The position numbers and the translations under genes were made by a program. Positions 12,180-22,330 of a stretch of DNA of 64,000 nucleotides are shown here, piece after piece. The notes under the pieces were generated by a model. That model saw only the letters and a list, made by a program, of their open reading frames with translations, was not told the origin of the DNA and ran no database searches. The number at the start of each line of letters is the position of its first letter. Position 1 is the stretch's first letter. The DNA lies in NCBI GenBank assembly GCA_026182355.1, contig JAPFBL010000001.1, positions 1,054,001-1,118,000 of the forward strand. Reading direction: 5' to 3'. The DNA is from Hermatobates lingyangjiaoensis. Taxonomy: Eukaryota > Arthropoda > Insecta > Hemiptera > Hermatobatidae.

Positions 12180-13586
12180 TTAGCTAGAGCTTTCCCCTGA
12201 TCCCAGGCGAGCCTGCCCGGACGTTCGGCCCCTGTGAGCTCTACCCAGTCTCGTGACCTTGATGGTCGAAATCCTGTAGTAGAGCTCCCAGCCCACCTCG
12301 TCCAGGAGCTTGACCGCCGTAGGATCAATAAGGAAAGTAACTCTAAACCCTCCTTGTACCTTATCTAAAGTGCTCGGTTTCCATCTGTCAACCTGCAGTT
12401 TTCTATTCTGGGACTTCAGACTCCCCAGAAACTCGACTACATTTGGAGCCCTCTCGGCACGGATGACAAAGCCTATCCTATCCCTCCACAATGCCTCCGA
12501 TGCCGGAACGACCTCCAACCCAAGTTCCTTTGGTGGAGTCCATTGTAACAGCCAGGACTTTGTTACCTCATCAGAACACGTGATGAGGAACCAGCCCTGG
12601 TCCACTAATCCTGATCTCCGGATGTGTAGTTCTTGCCCTATAGTTGCTCCTCCTTCGGCTACAGTGGCTCGAACCACATCATCCCCCAATGTCTCCCTTA
12701 TTACCATGGCCTCATCTTTGGTTACCGATCTATGAGGATCGGTATGCCTGACAATGACCTGTAGGCTAAGGGCGTCCTTCTTAACAGCTGCACTATAACT
12801 AGGGCACGGCTGATCACAATCTTGCTTCCTTTTCTTATTAGCAGGAGTAATTTCTGGTGGAGTTTCCAACGTACTCCTACCTCTCTTGCTCCTGACTTGC
12901 TCTAATTCGGTCCCTTCTTCGTCACAGGTAGCTTGTCCTGAAGATGGGGCCTCATCTATACTGAGTCTAGCCAGGTCAATCCCCGTGCTTTCCTGGCTAC
13001 TTCTCCGTTCCTTTAAAGGTCGGGGCGGAAGACTCTCTTTCTTTTTATCTTCTGCTTTTCTGGCACGAGGTTTACTAGGCCTGAATGGTCCCATCGAGAC
13101 CATCCATGACTTAGTTTCCTCTGCCCTATTCTCTTGACTCTTCCTCATACCCCTGCCTCCTCTCTCAAATCTCACGGATTTGAGTTCCGGTTGGGGATGA
13201 GTTTTCGAGTCACCTGCTCGTTCGGTCGACCCATGTCCTTCAGTCCTCCTGGGACCTCTGGACGAGTGACCGTCCTCAGACTTGGCTTGACTGGCTTTTA
13301 GAGCCGCCATTGCCTGCCTTCGCCTTATTTTGTTATTTCTTCTTCTTCTTCTGATCCCCTCCATCTTGACCTCTTCATAGGTCAAGCTTGGGTGATCAGA
13401 ATGACTTTGTACGTCCTCTTTTTTGGAAGTGGATGCCTGGTGGGCATCTTCTTTCTTACCTGTGGAGTCTACGGGGGCAGTCAACTGTCTCCCTGACTCC
13501 ACTTCTTCCACAGCAGCAGGTGGGGTGGGAAGCCCCTCTAAGGGTTGCACTTTTATCACAGAGTCTAAGGTTTCATCCATCATCAT
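12180..13586 (-). CDS. LINE ORF1: gag-like nucleic-acid-binding protein
   Basis: A 468-aa protein immediately upstream of ORF2, starting MMMDETLDS. The first 270 residues are charged and low-complexity, with a basic cluster RRRRRNNKIRRRQ near 80 and Arg/Lys/Ser/Glu-rich sequence typical of disordered RNA-binding gag regions. A more folded C-terminal part (about 270-450) carries hydrophobic strands such as SLQVIVRHTDP, GWFLITCS, RIGFVIRAER and GFRVTFLID. I see no CCHC zinc knuckle, unlike many LINE ORF1 proteins. The C-terminal part is reminiscent of the DUF4780-type domains of some arthropod retroelements; this is a weak recollection, not a demonstrated match. It likely packages element RNA. 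The first of three consecutive Met codons is taken as the start. Confidence 0.85.
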   Translation of the reverse strand: MMMDETLDSVIKVQPLEGLPTPPAAVEEVESGRQLTAPVDSTGKKEDAHQASTSKKEDVQSHSDHPSLTYEEVKMEGIRRRRRNNKIRRRQAMAALKASQAKSEDGHSSRGPRRTEGHGSTERAGDSKTHPQPELKSVRFERGGRGMRKSQENRAEETKSWMVSMGPFRPSKPRARKAEDKKKESLPPRPLKERRSSQESTGIDLARLSIDEAPSSGQATCDEEGTELEQVRSKRGRSTLETPPEITPANKKRKQDCDQPCPSYSAAVKKDALSLQVIVRHTDPHRSVTKDEAMVIRETLGDDVVRATVAEGGATIGQELHIRRSGLVDQGWFLITCSDEVTKSWLLQWTPPKELGLEVVPASEALWRDRIGFVIRAERAPNVVEFLGSLKSQNRKLQVDRWKPSTLDKVQGGFRVTFLIDPTAVKLLDEVGWELYYRISTIKVTRLGRAHRGRTSGQARLGSGESSS

Positions 13587-14240
13587 TATTTTTAATAGAA
13601 AGTATTTCTATCGCTGGACAAGGGGATTGAGGCGATAGATAAGGAATGGGTGAGGAAAGGAAAGGTGAGAGGATCCAGGTTGTTTAATTGTTCTGAGTGC
13701 ATGCACGTATAGGTTTGTCCCTTCAGCCCCTCGCCATCCCCGCACAGAGCGACAGAGTTCCGACGACGAAGTCTGGTGGCCTCGGAGCCTGCCCCCCGCT
13801 ACATGCTGCAAGGTCCCATCCAGTCGCCAACTGGCACTACAGCACATAACGAGATTATACACCAGCTGACCAGGGCTGCCTCCTACACTGGCTGGGTAAG
13901 GATGGGCCCCTCCCTATCTGGCGGCCTGGGAGTGCGTACCCAGTTTTAACTCTGTACCCTCTCAGATCGGCCCCGCCGGTGTCAGCCCTTGTGCGTGGAG
14001 AAGCGAAGGGATCCAGTTCATTGACCTGTGTAGTGTACTGTATGTCGGTGGGTGTGGTAATGAGCTAGAGGAATGTGGGGTGCTACTCCCTTCAGTTGCA
14101 CACCTCAACTGTCCTCCAACAGGGTTGGTTCGGGGCCCCTTATTGGGTATTCAGGGCTGCCCTGAGAGCGAACAGGTCGTACAGGGTTTTCCACTATCCA
14201 CCAGCTGTGGACCCGCCCGATAGCCGCCCAAGCCTCGGGC
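13587..14240 (-). promoter_or_regulatory. 5' leader and presumed internal promoter of the LINE
   Basis: 654 nt of GC-rich, mostly non-coding leader between the 5' TSD and ORF1. LINEs of this group carry their promoter inside this region. The terminus GCCCGA pairs with TCGGGC shortly downstream. I could not build a convincing HDV-type double pseudoknot by eye. Confidence 0.6.
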
Positions 14241-14253
14241 TTGCTACTAAATA
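14241..14253. repeat. Right target-site duplication of the LINE
   Basis: TTGCTACTAAATA, identical to 8400-8412. It marks the 5' end of the minus-strand element. Confidence 0.93.
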
Positions 14254-16315
14254 ATTTCATCGATTTTTTTTATATTATTAACTGATGTTCAGGATATTAT
14301 AAAATGAAAACACAATATATTATCATGTTAATAAATATAAGCATTTTATATATAAATAAAGTAAGCATTAGTGTCGAAACTAAAGAGTTGATATTTCTCG
14401 TATAACAACAAAAGTCAACCAAAAAAAAAAAAGACAAGAATTTAAAGCAAGAAATATAAGTGTGTCAGTGAACTTTGAAAGTGTGATAGACTTGGCAGGA
14501 GACATCTGAACGTGAGACAATTACCTTGTGCCTGCTATAAACCTCCATTCTTTTTACAGCTTTTTCGAAAGAAATAATACCAAAAGTTTTATTTCTAGTG
14601 AAAAATCAAAACATTATGACCAACAATCGTAAAATAAGAGTTTTGTAAAACATATACACATCGTTAAAAAGAAACCTTATTAGATATTTCTAAAATACTA
14701 GTGTCCACCCTCCAAATAAAATCACAAAGCTAAAAATGTTACCCTAGTTTTATCTTTTTAATGATTCCAATTTTTATGTTTAAGTATTGTTTTCTCAATC
14801 TTATATAAACTTAATTAGTAATTGATCATGTGTCAGATTAAATTATTGATTACAAAAAACATGATTTACAGTAAACACATAAGATAAAAAATCAACGTCT
14901 GAGCTACAGCAAGAAATTCAAAATTGGGACTAAGATCTTTCAATAATAGAACTGGTCTCAGTCAGAGTAATATTTCTGTAATTAATTTTATTTATATATA
15001 TATATATATATATGATCAAACCACAATAAGAAATGGGAAAACAAGACTAAGATCTTTCAACCGTAACAAGCGGTTATTAAAACAATTTCATGTGTGAAAT
15101 TGCATGGATAGGTTTAAGTAGGTTGTTACGTTTACCAGAAGTTATCCTCAATTAGTTGAAGTCATGCCAACATTGAAGAGAGATGCGGGAAGAGTATGAG
15201 GTATTATTTATACGGATGGGATAGGGAAACAATGAAGATTAAAATTATGTTTAATTAATGCCGACTGTATAATGTTACGTTCAATAATTTCATATTGGAT
15301 GTTTCTAATCAAAAGAATAATTCAATGGATAATTATTTTCTTCTAATACTGTACTCGTGTTGTATAATTTTTACTTTAGGAATCATAATAGTTTTTACAA
15401 CATAATTGAGGCTTAAAGTATAAAAAAAAATTAGAAAAAATAAATTTTCATTTCTACTCTTCTAATGCTTTATAAAACAACTTTTTTTAATTCCCAACGT
15501 TCTTTAAAAATGAAGTACCATTAATTTATTTTCAGTAATGGAATATTGATAAAAATTGTGGAACTGAAAACTAGGTCATATATCTTATTAAGGATAAATT
15601 TTCTGATCTCTCTGAATTTTATTTTGACTTTCTTTAATTATTTTATTAAAACTTTAAAGAAAAGCTTTTGGATATTTCAAATTTGTAAAAACGAAATAAA
15701 TAGTATCAATTTTCCACTCAAAAATGATATCTCTACTTAGCTCAAAAGCCCTTATGAACATTTATTTCCAAATAAATTTATAATAAAAGTAAAATCGAAA
15801 TAAATAATGAATATAATACTATAAATACTAAAAAGCAGGCTATAAATAATAATTTTTAACTCTTTCATCCTCGTTAACAAAACATCTAAAAAAGTCAAAT
15901 TTAATCTTTTCCAGTTTTATTGTGAGATCTATCCTTGAAAAAAATTATTTATTGAAGCTAAAAATTGTTTGCATTTTCATACATTGGTCAATTGCAAAAA
16001 AAAAATCATTAGTATCCCAATCCAAACCATCTGTATTACGTGAAAGATATTTTAGGAACTTACATTAAACGAATATCGTATAAAGTTTATTACTAGCGTA
16101 AACCTATATTCATACATGTGTATAAAATATTTGTGAAAAGATTGATGTAATGAAGTAAACATTTTACATCATTTTTTCATCATCATTTAATCTTTTAAGT
16201 TAATCATTTTAATCATTTCATTTAACATCATTTAATTAAATTTATGACATAGACTTCAAAAATTAAACAAGCACTGAGACAGAAACAAATTTTAGTAAAT
16301 TATTAACAGATGTAT
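14254..16315. other. AT-rich non-coding stretch with hammerhead relics
   Basis: No gene recognised. It contains two minus-strand hammerhead-like copies (14929-14972 and 15043-15078) separated by a (TA)n run at 14993-15013. The open frame at 15546-15740 is AT-rich and Lys/Phe/Ile-biased without a domain. Confidence 0.5.
14929..15078 (-). other. Two degraded hammerhead-like motifs
   Basis: Reading the minus strand, 14972-14929 gives ACTCTGACTGAGACC, a loop, TATTGAAAGATCTTAGTC. 15078-15043 gives AACCGCTTGTTACGGTT followed by GAAAGATCTTAGTC. The first has a disrupted CTGANGA box. The second keeps helix II and GAAA but has lost CTGANGA. Both share the downstream AGTCTTGTTTTC block with the intact copy at 24.94 kb, so they are members of one dispersed repeat. 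Confidence 0.55.
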
Positions 16316-16316
16316 A

Positions 16317-16690
16317 GGGGCAGGTTAGCTTAATGGTTAACGTATTCGTCTCTGAACTAATAGGACCGGAGTTCGATCCCCTCCTGGCCCACGATTTATT
16401 CAAGCGGGAGCTGAATAAATCTGAGCACGTCGTCCCTCGGAGAAGAACGTTAAACTGTCAGTCCCGAGCCTGTACGATGCGAGGTACTCGTTAAGGATCG
16501 CTACTCTAAACACACTTGAGTTAGGTAAAATTTAGGACTTCTACTGTAGAATCAATCTTCATTGTGTGGCATCACAAAAGGCCAATGGTCGGCGTACATG
16601 TGTTCCCTTGTAGGGCTGCCATTTATTTAAGGATTGTTATCTAGGATATTTATTAGGATTGTTAGCAACCTAACCTAACCTACAGAAGTA
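16317..16690 (+). mobile_element. tRNA-derived SINE, copy 1
   Basis: The head GGGGCAGGTTAGCTTAATGG resembles a pol III A box, and GAGTTCGATCC a B box, giving a tRNA-like 75-bp head ending CTGGCCC. A conserved body follows (CGTCGTCCCTCGGAGA, then GTTAAACTGTCAGTCCCGAG, then GGTACTCGTTAAGGATC and TTGAGTTAGGTAAAATTTAGGA). Three more copies lie at 20173, 26299 and 54217. The 3' part diverges from copies 3 and 4. The tail ends near AACCTAACCTAACC. Confidence 0.85.
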
Positions 16691-16699
16691 TTAGTGAAA

Positions 16700-17564
16700 T
16701 GAGACTTCATGACAAAATCTTATTAACAAATAATTTTTGACTGAAACGTTTTTAAGTTTGTTACTAAAATTAACGTTATTTCGAATGGATGAGTCTGAAC
16801 TGAATCAACTAAATGCGTTGTATACCGACCAAAGCACAGGGAAAGTTTTTGACTAGTGAACCCAATGAAGCTAAGAACTAAACCAGCCGGAAAATTAATT
16901 TTGTGTGTGTAAACAGAACCATACATTCAAGACAAAGAAAAATATTTAGATACAAAAAATGATATTGGTTCTTTACTACATTTTAGAGGAGTTTTAATCT
17001 TTTGCTGAATCATTTCTAAAAGTTTTTTTTTATTAAATTAATAATTTTAAAAAATTATATATTTATAAATGTATAACTCGAATATTTTTAATATATATAT
17101 TTAAATAACAGAAATATATATTAGAAATAGCTATGCTCTAGATCTTTTTTTATTTGGTCAGTATTTGAAAACGGGATCAACATTTTAGCAGTTGCAAAAA
17201 TGTAGATGTTATTGTGTTTTGGAGGATTTTGATAAAATAAAATAAACTGTCTTCATTCAGATTGTTTTCAGTATTAATGTTAATGATAAAGAAATAGTAT
17301 CTATCAACAGAAATAATAAAGAGAAGGATTTAATAATATAACGAAATCATTCAAAAAATTGTCTCTTTGTAACATTTGGGCCGCTGTCCGAGTGTCTGAA
17401 ACCAGTGATGGAAAACTAGCTTGGTAAGAACACCTGAATCACAGACGAGTGAATGTCAAAATATAAGCAAAACTCAACCGCTATTGTATGGCGCCCAGTT
17501 TTTTTGAGATTTTTAGGTTTAAATGACTCTACAGAGAAAAATGTTCTAGCGAATGAAATTCATA
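16700..17564. other. AT-rich non-coding stretch
   Basis: No gene recognised; small open frames only. Confidence 0.5.
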
Positions 17565-18370
17565 ATTGACTATGTGTTTTCCCGCCACTTGTGGGGCCAT
17601 GCAGCTCTACCAATAGCTGTATTGGCTTTACATCCACAGGTTCTTTATATTCACAGAAGTGAAAATGCCTCTGACTTTACCTGTAGCTCAGCAGGTTGAG
17701 TAGGACATTGGTCCAGCGTTTGATGGGAAACTCTTAAAATACGAGTAAGTCGATACTAGGGACGGCAGGGGCCTATGGAGGGTTCTTTCTCCATCCCGCC
17801 AACTGATGTTGTACTCATAGTGGCTGTTGGTTCTCACCCAAGTTGGGTAGACCCTCGTGGTCGCTGTGTGAGAAGCAGTAACTTCTCGAGAGGATGCCTG
17901 CTTAGCATACTGAGGAGCTAGAGACCCAAAACCCTTACCAAAGGGATCGGCCCTTGAACTCAGCTGATTGGACTGGACATTGGTACTTGCCTGGTTTCAG
18001 TTTCGGTGCGTAACCCAGACGGGAGTTCAGAGTGGGTACGATTAGATACCACCCCCATTTTTAGCTCAATTATATGTTTCAGTACAGGTGGCAGCCAACG
18101 AGAGACCTTAGAGACTCTTATAACTAGCCCAGACAGGTGGCACTTAGCCAACGAGAGGTTTGTAATCTCTGTATGAGTCTTGCACTTGAGGTGCTAAGAC
18201 TCCTCACAATGATGCCCTGATGAGGTTTCATGAACTACTAGTAGCAAGCCCTGGTTCCAGGGTAACGGACATTTACCCTCTTGGGAGGGGGATGATCGAG
18301 TTCTTAAGAACCCTAGGGTAGTATTTATACTGAAAGGTATGTAGCAAAGCCTGTACATTGACTATGTGTT
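17565..18370 (+). mobile_element. 778-bp non-autonomous element with 14-bp TSD
   Basis: ATTGACTATGTGTT occurs at 17565-17578 and again at 18357-18370, a perfect 14-bp duplication enclosing 17579-18356. The insert is GC-richer than its surroundings and has no long ORF. Its middle (ACTCTTAAAATACGAGTAAGTCG, then GTGGCTGTTGGTTCTCACC, then ATGCCTGCTTAGCAT) matches, in opposite orientation, the GC-rich block at 42095-43795. The start of that shared region (TGTAGCTCAGCAGGTTGAGTAGGAC...GCGTTTGATG) looks faintly tRNA-like. I infer a retroposed element, either a truncated LINE leader/tail derivative or a long SINE. Confidence 0.8.
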
Positions 18371-19107
18371 CTCGAAATTTCTCTTAAGTCATTTCATTTT
18401 AACATAATTTCCAAATAGTGTGAGAAATTTTTTATCTTATGTTTAAATGGCATAAAATACATTATTTAGGTATATATGTCATTTATGTTATGTATGTCAA
18501 ATGCTATGACTATTTGAATGTTTTTCTTTTAAAATTATATTATTGTCATTGATTGTGTAATTAGATGATTAATATGTTATTATGGATGCAATGATTAACT
18601 GTAAAATAATCAAATTTAGAGGTTTGTTTGCTTTGAGTTTTACAAGTAGTGACATCTTGTTTTATAAAGTGTGTTGCTAAAATAGAAGGCTTATTGAACA
18701 AGTGACATTTATCCCCATTTGACAGGCATTGTCAAGGAGACGAGATGTCCTTAAATAATCAAAGGGGAGGTTTTAATTTTGTGCGAGACAAAAGTGATAT
18801 TCAAATCTTAAGGATTATCTGATGATACAATAGAATTACAGCCCGGCAACTCATACTTATCTTATAATCTGTGTCTTTGAACTGCCCAACGAAAATTGTT
18901 TTAATAAGAATGTTATCCCGTCAGAGATTTGTTACATATCATTGGTAAGATAAAAATAATTAAATTGGTGATTTTTCCTAGAAGATAGAGGTTTGTCAAT
19001 ACATGAAAATTGACAGTTAACAAAGTTGAACCATTTGTTTAGTATAATCCAAAGAATAAATAAACCTTGAAGTATCCAAATAACAATTTTTCCTTGTTTT
19101 GCACCAG
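18371..19107. other. AT-rich non-coding stretch
   Basis: No gene recognised. If the exon candidate at 19108 is real, this is intron. Confidence 0.5.
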
Positions 19108-19328
19108 GTTATAAGATCATCATTTCAGTTATATATTACTACATGCACCTTCTACTTTCTAGAGATAAATACACTTTGTTGGAGTATTTGAAAAGCCCCT
19201 TAAGCCTTATCTACCCCAGGATTTCTCTGCTGGAAATATTGGCATATATCTTTGCATTATTAGCAGTACTTTTTATGATTGTAATATTTAGATTAATTTA
19301 TTACTGTTGTCACATGATCATAAAACAG
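19108..19328 (+). CDS. Candidate internal exon of a membrane protein
   Basis: This 221-bp stretch is open in one frame between a strong acceptor (pyrimidine run TTTTTCCTTGTTTTGCACCAG ending 19107) and a donor CAG|GTATTT at 19329. A second acceptor ending at 19128 also keeps the frame. The translation begins YKIISVIYYYMHLLL and contains one clear hydrophobic helix (LEILAYIFALLAVLFMIVIF) followed by RLIYYCCHM. It looks like part of a multi-exon membrane protein. I do not recognise the family and found no partner exons nearby, so a chance open frame in AT-rich DNA remains possible. Confidence 0.35.
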
Positions 19329-20172
19329 GTATTTATTCTCAAGTTTTGTTACAAACCACCATATATTAAAATTTGATTTTAAAGTTATTAAACCTTCCTT
19401 ATAAACAGATTATAATTAACATTGAAACACAACTCTCTAAGACATTTGGTATTAATAAAAACCCACAAACATTTAATAATCAACAAAAGTTTAATACAAA
19501 GCTAAAAAAAAATATTTGTTAACATTATCAAGTCATCATAACTCCCATATTTTAAACATAACTTAACCATTTCTATTTCACACCCTCTCTTAATCCGTTC
19601 CTACTTATTCAAAATAAACACTTTTTTTTTACTTTAACTCCAAATGTGGTTCAGAAAAATTGTGCATGTAACTGTTTTTAATAATGTGGCTTAATGAATT
19701 TGATTTGGTTATTGTTGTAAACAGAAAGTCACTTCTGTTCCTGATGATGGAAGGTTTTGATATATAGAACAGACTATTGCATGATTTTATCCTGTGTTTT
19801 CCCTACATATTCAATAACTTGATTTATTATTCTTGAAGCAAGTATCAATAACAATAAAAACCAATTAAATTAAACAATTCCACGAACTAAAGAAACCAAA
19901 TGAAAAAAAAAGATAAAAAAGATTACATAAAATAAACAAACAAACAGTATAAAGCAGAGTGGTAAGTTCATAAATATAGAGGGTGTTTTATGGACCACCT
20001 ATAGTTCAGAAAACTGGTCCACTCAAAAGCTTTCAAATTCAATTATCAATCAAAATTGTTTACACATTATTAAAAAAAAATATTTTTTTTTGTTACACAT
20101 ATATATAATGAATAATATACAGATTTCATCAACTTCTTTTTCATTTTTCTTTTTCTTTCTACACCATTATTA
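19329..20172. other. AT-rich non-coding stretch
   Basis: No gene recognised. Confidence 0.5.
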
Positions 20173-20395
20173 AGGGCCAGCTTAACTTGGTGAATAACGT
20201 ACTCGTCTCTGGGCTGGTAGTCCGGGGTTCGATCTCCTGGTGAATTAATCGGAGTACCTCGTCCCTCGGAGAGGACGTTAAGTCGTCGGTCCTGAGTCTG
20301 TTCGGTGTCAGGTATTTGTTAAAGATCCTTACTCTAAATACACTTGTGTTAGGTAAAATTTAGGACTCCCAATGTAGAATAAATTGGTAATGTCG
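20173..20395 (+). mobile_element. tRNA-derived SINE, copy 2
   Basis: The head AGGGCCAGCTTAACTTGG and GGGGTTCGATCTCCTGG are followed by the family body CTCGTCCCTCGGAGAGGACG, TAAGTCGTCGGTCCTGAG and GTGTTAGGTAAAATTTAGGA. It lacks the hinge GATTTATTCA found in copies 1 and 3 (a short internal deletion) and is truncated at the 3' end compared with copies 3 and 4. Confidence 0.85.
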
Positions 20396-21549
20396 TTCAC
20401 TAATTACTAAAATTGTATGCTTTTTTTTAGACTTTAAAATGTATTTTTAAATACATAAAAGAAATCATAGAAATTCGCTACTATATGTCGATTGCCTCGT
20501 GATCAGGAGTCATTATCTGTCTTCGGAGTAACTCACACGTATCTTCATGATGACCAGCCAATATAAATAAAATAGTAAGTTTCTGTAAATCTTTTTCATT
20601 TAATGAATCTAGTATCATTACCATATAAATATATACCATAGTCTGATTTCTTATTTCCTTTATACTCGTATGCATTGTAAAATTTAATAAACCTATATAT
20701 TTTGAGAAAATGTTCAACGAAAAGGATTAACGTTGAATCATATAAACATATGACAGAAAAAATTGAATAAAACACATTTACAGTTTCAAATTTTTAAATC
20801 AAAATAGAGTGACCAAACACACCAGGTAAACAAAGGATGGAAATATCCTTACGGTGAAGTCACTGGTATATCTAATTAAAAGAAACTTGTTGGACAAGCA
20901 TTTTAACGAGGAAAAAATTAGGATAATAAGAAAAATTTATAAAAACATCAATTACTAATAACAAATAATCATAATAAAAGATATAATAGTACATCCCATA
21001 AACTATGGATGTTATTACGTGTGTGTGTCTGCGTGATTGTGTGTTTAAAAAATTGGCAATCAATGTAAAACATAAATAACAAAATAATTTATATTTATCT
21101 AAATAATAATTTATAGAATATATACCTTATTATTCAAATGAAGTTTGTGATTGGTGGACTTTTGATCTAATATAACGAATAATATATAGTGTACCAGAAT
21201 AGTACATACAGGTTAGTCACTTAGAATGTGATAATTAGTGTTGTGCGATGAAAAAAGAAGGGTGTTCGTCAGTTACAAACAAGACGGATGGTCAACCAGG
21301 ACGCACACACAATTTTTCTTTAGCATAAATGTGGTCAGCATCTAGTAAAAGTCAATTTTTGTGAAAAAAAAAAATTCCAGTGTTTTTCAGTCACCTGTAA
21401 GACAAGTGTCGAAGTTTGTGGAGAAGATATTGGAACTGAAGATGATGACATTGTGATTAGAAATTTTTCAAAATATTATTAGAAAAATTATAGAATGGAA
21501 AGTAATATATTTATTAGCACAGTATTAAGTAAGTGCCTCTGTACATGGA
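20396..21549. other. AT-rich non-coding stretch
   Basis: No gene recognised. A degraded hammerhead-like motif lies near 20472-20505 (minus strand: CTGATCACGAGGCAATCGACATATAGTAG). Confidence 0.5.
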
Positions 21550-21554
21550 ATAAC

Positions 21555-22330
21555 AGAGTATTAGAACCTCTGACTCTTGAGCAAGATGTGCCCATGTGAG
21601 GAACACTTCACTTCAATTTCTGCCCTAAACAGAGTTTGGCCTTGTGACATATTTACCATCATTGTGGAACTGACGCTGGTGGAAAATTGCAACCGTTTGG
21701 ATTGAAAGGGACAGTTGCTAGGTATTAATGGTGTGAGTGGTATAAACACTCACTCCCCAGTACCACATCCAGTCATGACATCAGTCTCTATGACGTATAT
21801 GTGCAAAGCACGAATTCGGATCCTTGTCTCTTGTCTCGTTGCACATTTTTGGTAACTCAAGTTTCGTAACAGCAAGATTGGTGTCCCTACATTAAGTTTT
21901 AAATCATAAGCAGGCAGTCCAGGAGTCAAGAAATTCAATCGGATAATGAACTGCTTTCTCATCACTAATCACCCTGTTTACTGACTTGTAATTTCTTTCC
22001 TCAGCTTGATTTAGTGCAAGAACTTATTCTAAATAGATGGCAGATCTTGAACTTTGGGAAACACCTTGTCAATGATCTCTTTCTAATAGCTTTAATGCAA
22101 ATAAAATTGAAATCAACTACCAATACCTAATTGTTGTACCTGTATATTTTCAAAATAGGCATGTCTACAAAGTTAGCCAAAGACAACTTAAAGTCCATAA
22201 CATCGCTTCTACGTTGAATTTACAATCCATTTAGAGCTTATATTTTGAGTTAGATATACACAAATCTACTATCAAAGTTTCAGCTTTCTGATGATCGCTG
22301 AATTTACTAGTGATAAAATTTTGTGTACAA
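21555..22330 (-). pseudogene. Helitron (Rep/Pif1-type) helicase remnant, copy 1
   Basis: On the minus strand the C-terminal end of a Helitron Pif1-like helicase is readable in pieces. First comes QAEERNYKSVNRVIS..EKAVHYPIEFLDS (about 22025-21920). Then, after a frameshift, TPGLPAYDLKLNVGTPILLLRNL and ALHIYVIETDVMTGCGTGE run to 21753. An in-frame TGA (21750-21752) follows, then VFIPLTPLIPSNCPFQSKRLQF and NMSQGQTLFRAEIEV. These are the conserved terminal motifs of the family (LKVGAPI-LLRN, GTGE, FIPRI-LIPS-PFQFKR-QFP, SQGQ). The upstream part (22140-22330) matches the leader of copy 2. Frameshift and stop show it is dead; no Rep domain or Helitron ends are seen. Confidence 0.85.

Larger units (their letters stand above)
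8413..14240 (-). mobile_element. Full-length two-ORF non-LTR retrotransposon, I/LOA/R1 group
   Basis: A 5828-bp element on the minus strand with a 654-nt 5' leader (14240-13587), ORF1 (13586-12180), ORF2 (12133-8498) and an 85-nt 3' tail ending in CTTACTACTAAC rather than poly(A). It is bounded by a perfect 13-bp TSD. Both ORFs are open from end to end. An endonuclease-RT-RNase H order, a C-terminal zinc knuckle and no poly(A) tail are characters of the I/LOA/R1 group of LINEs. The intact frames and perfect TSD indicate a recent insertion. The 5' end starts GCCCGA and can pair with TCGGGC 14 nt downstream, giving a terminal hairpin. Confidence 0.93.

Noticed and set aside
8714..13862. Plus-strand frames of up to 141 codons and other overlapping frames across the LINE
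   Set aside because: They are antisense or out-of-frame shadows of ORF1 and ORF2.
8413..14240. Assignment to the site-specific rDNA element R1
   Set aside because: The insertion is in AT-rich, non-rDNA sequence and the protein has an RNase H domain. I can only place it in the wider I/LOA/R1 group.
16655..16682. Telomere-like repeat (CCTAA-type)
   Set aside because: Only two to three CCTAA units (AACCTAACCTAACC) at the end of a SINE; not an array.
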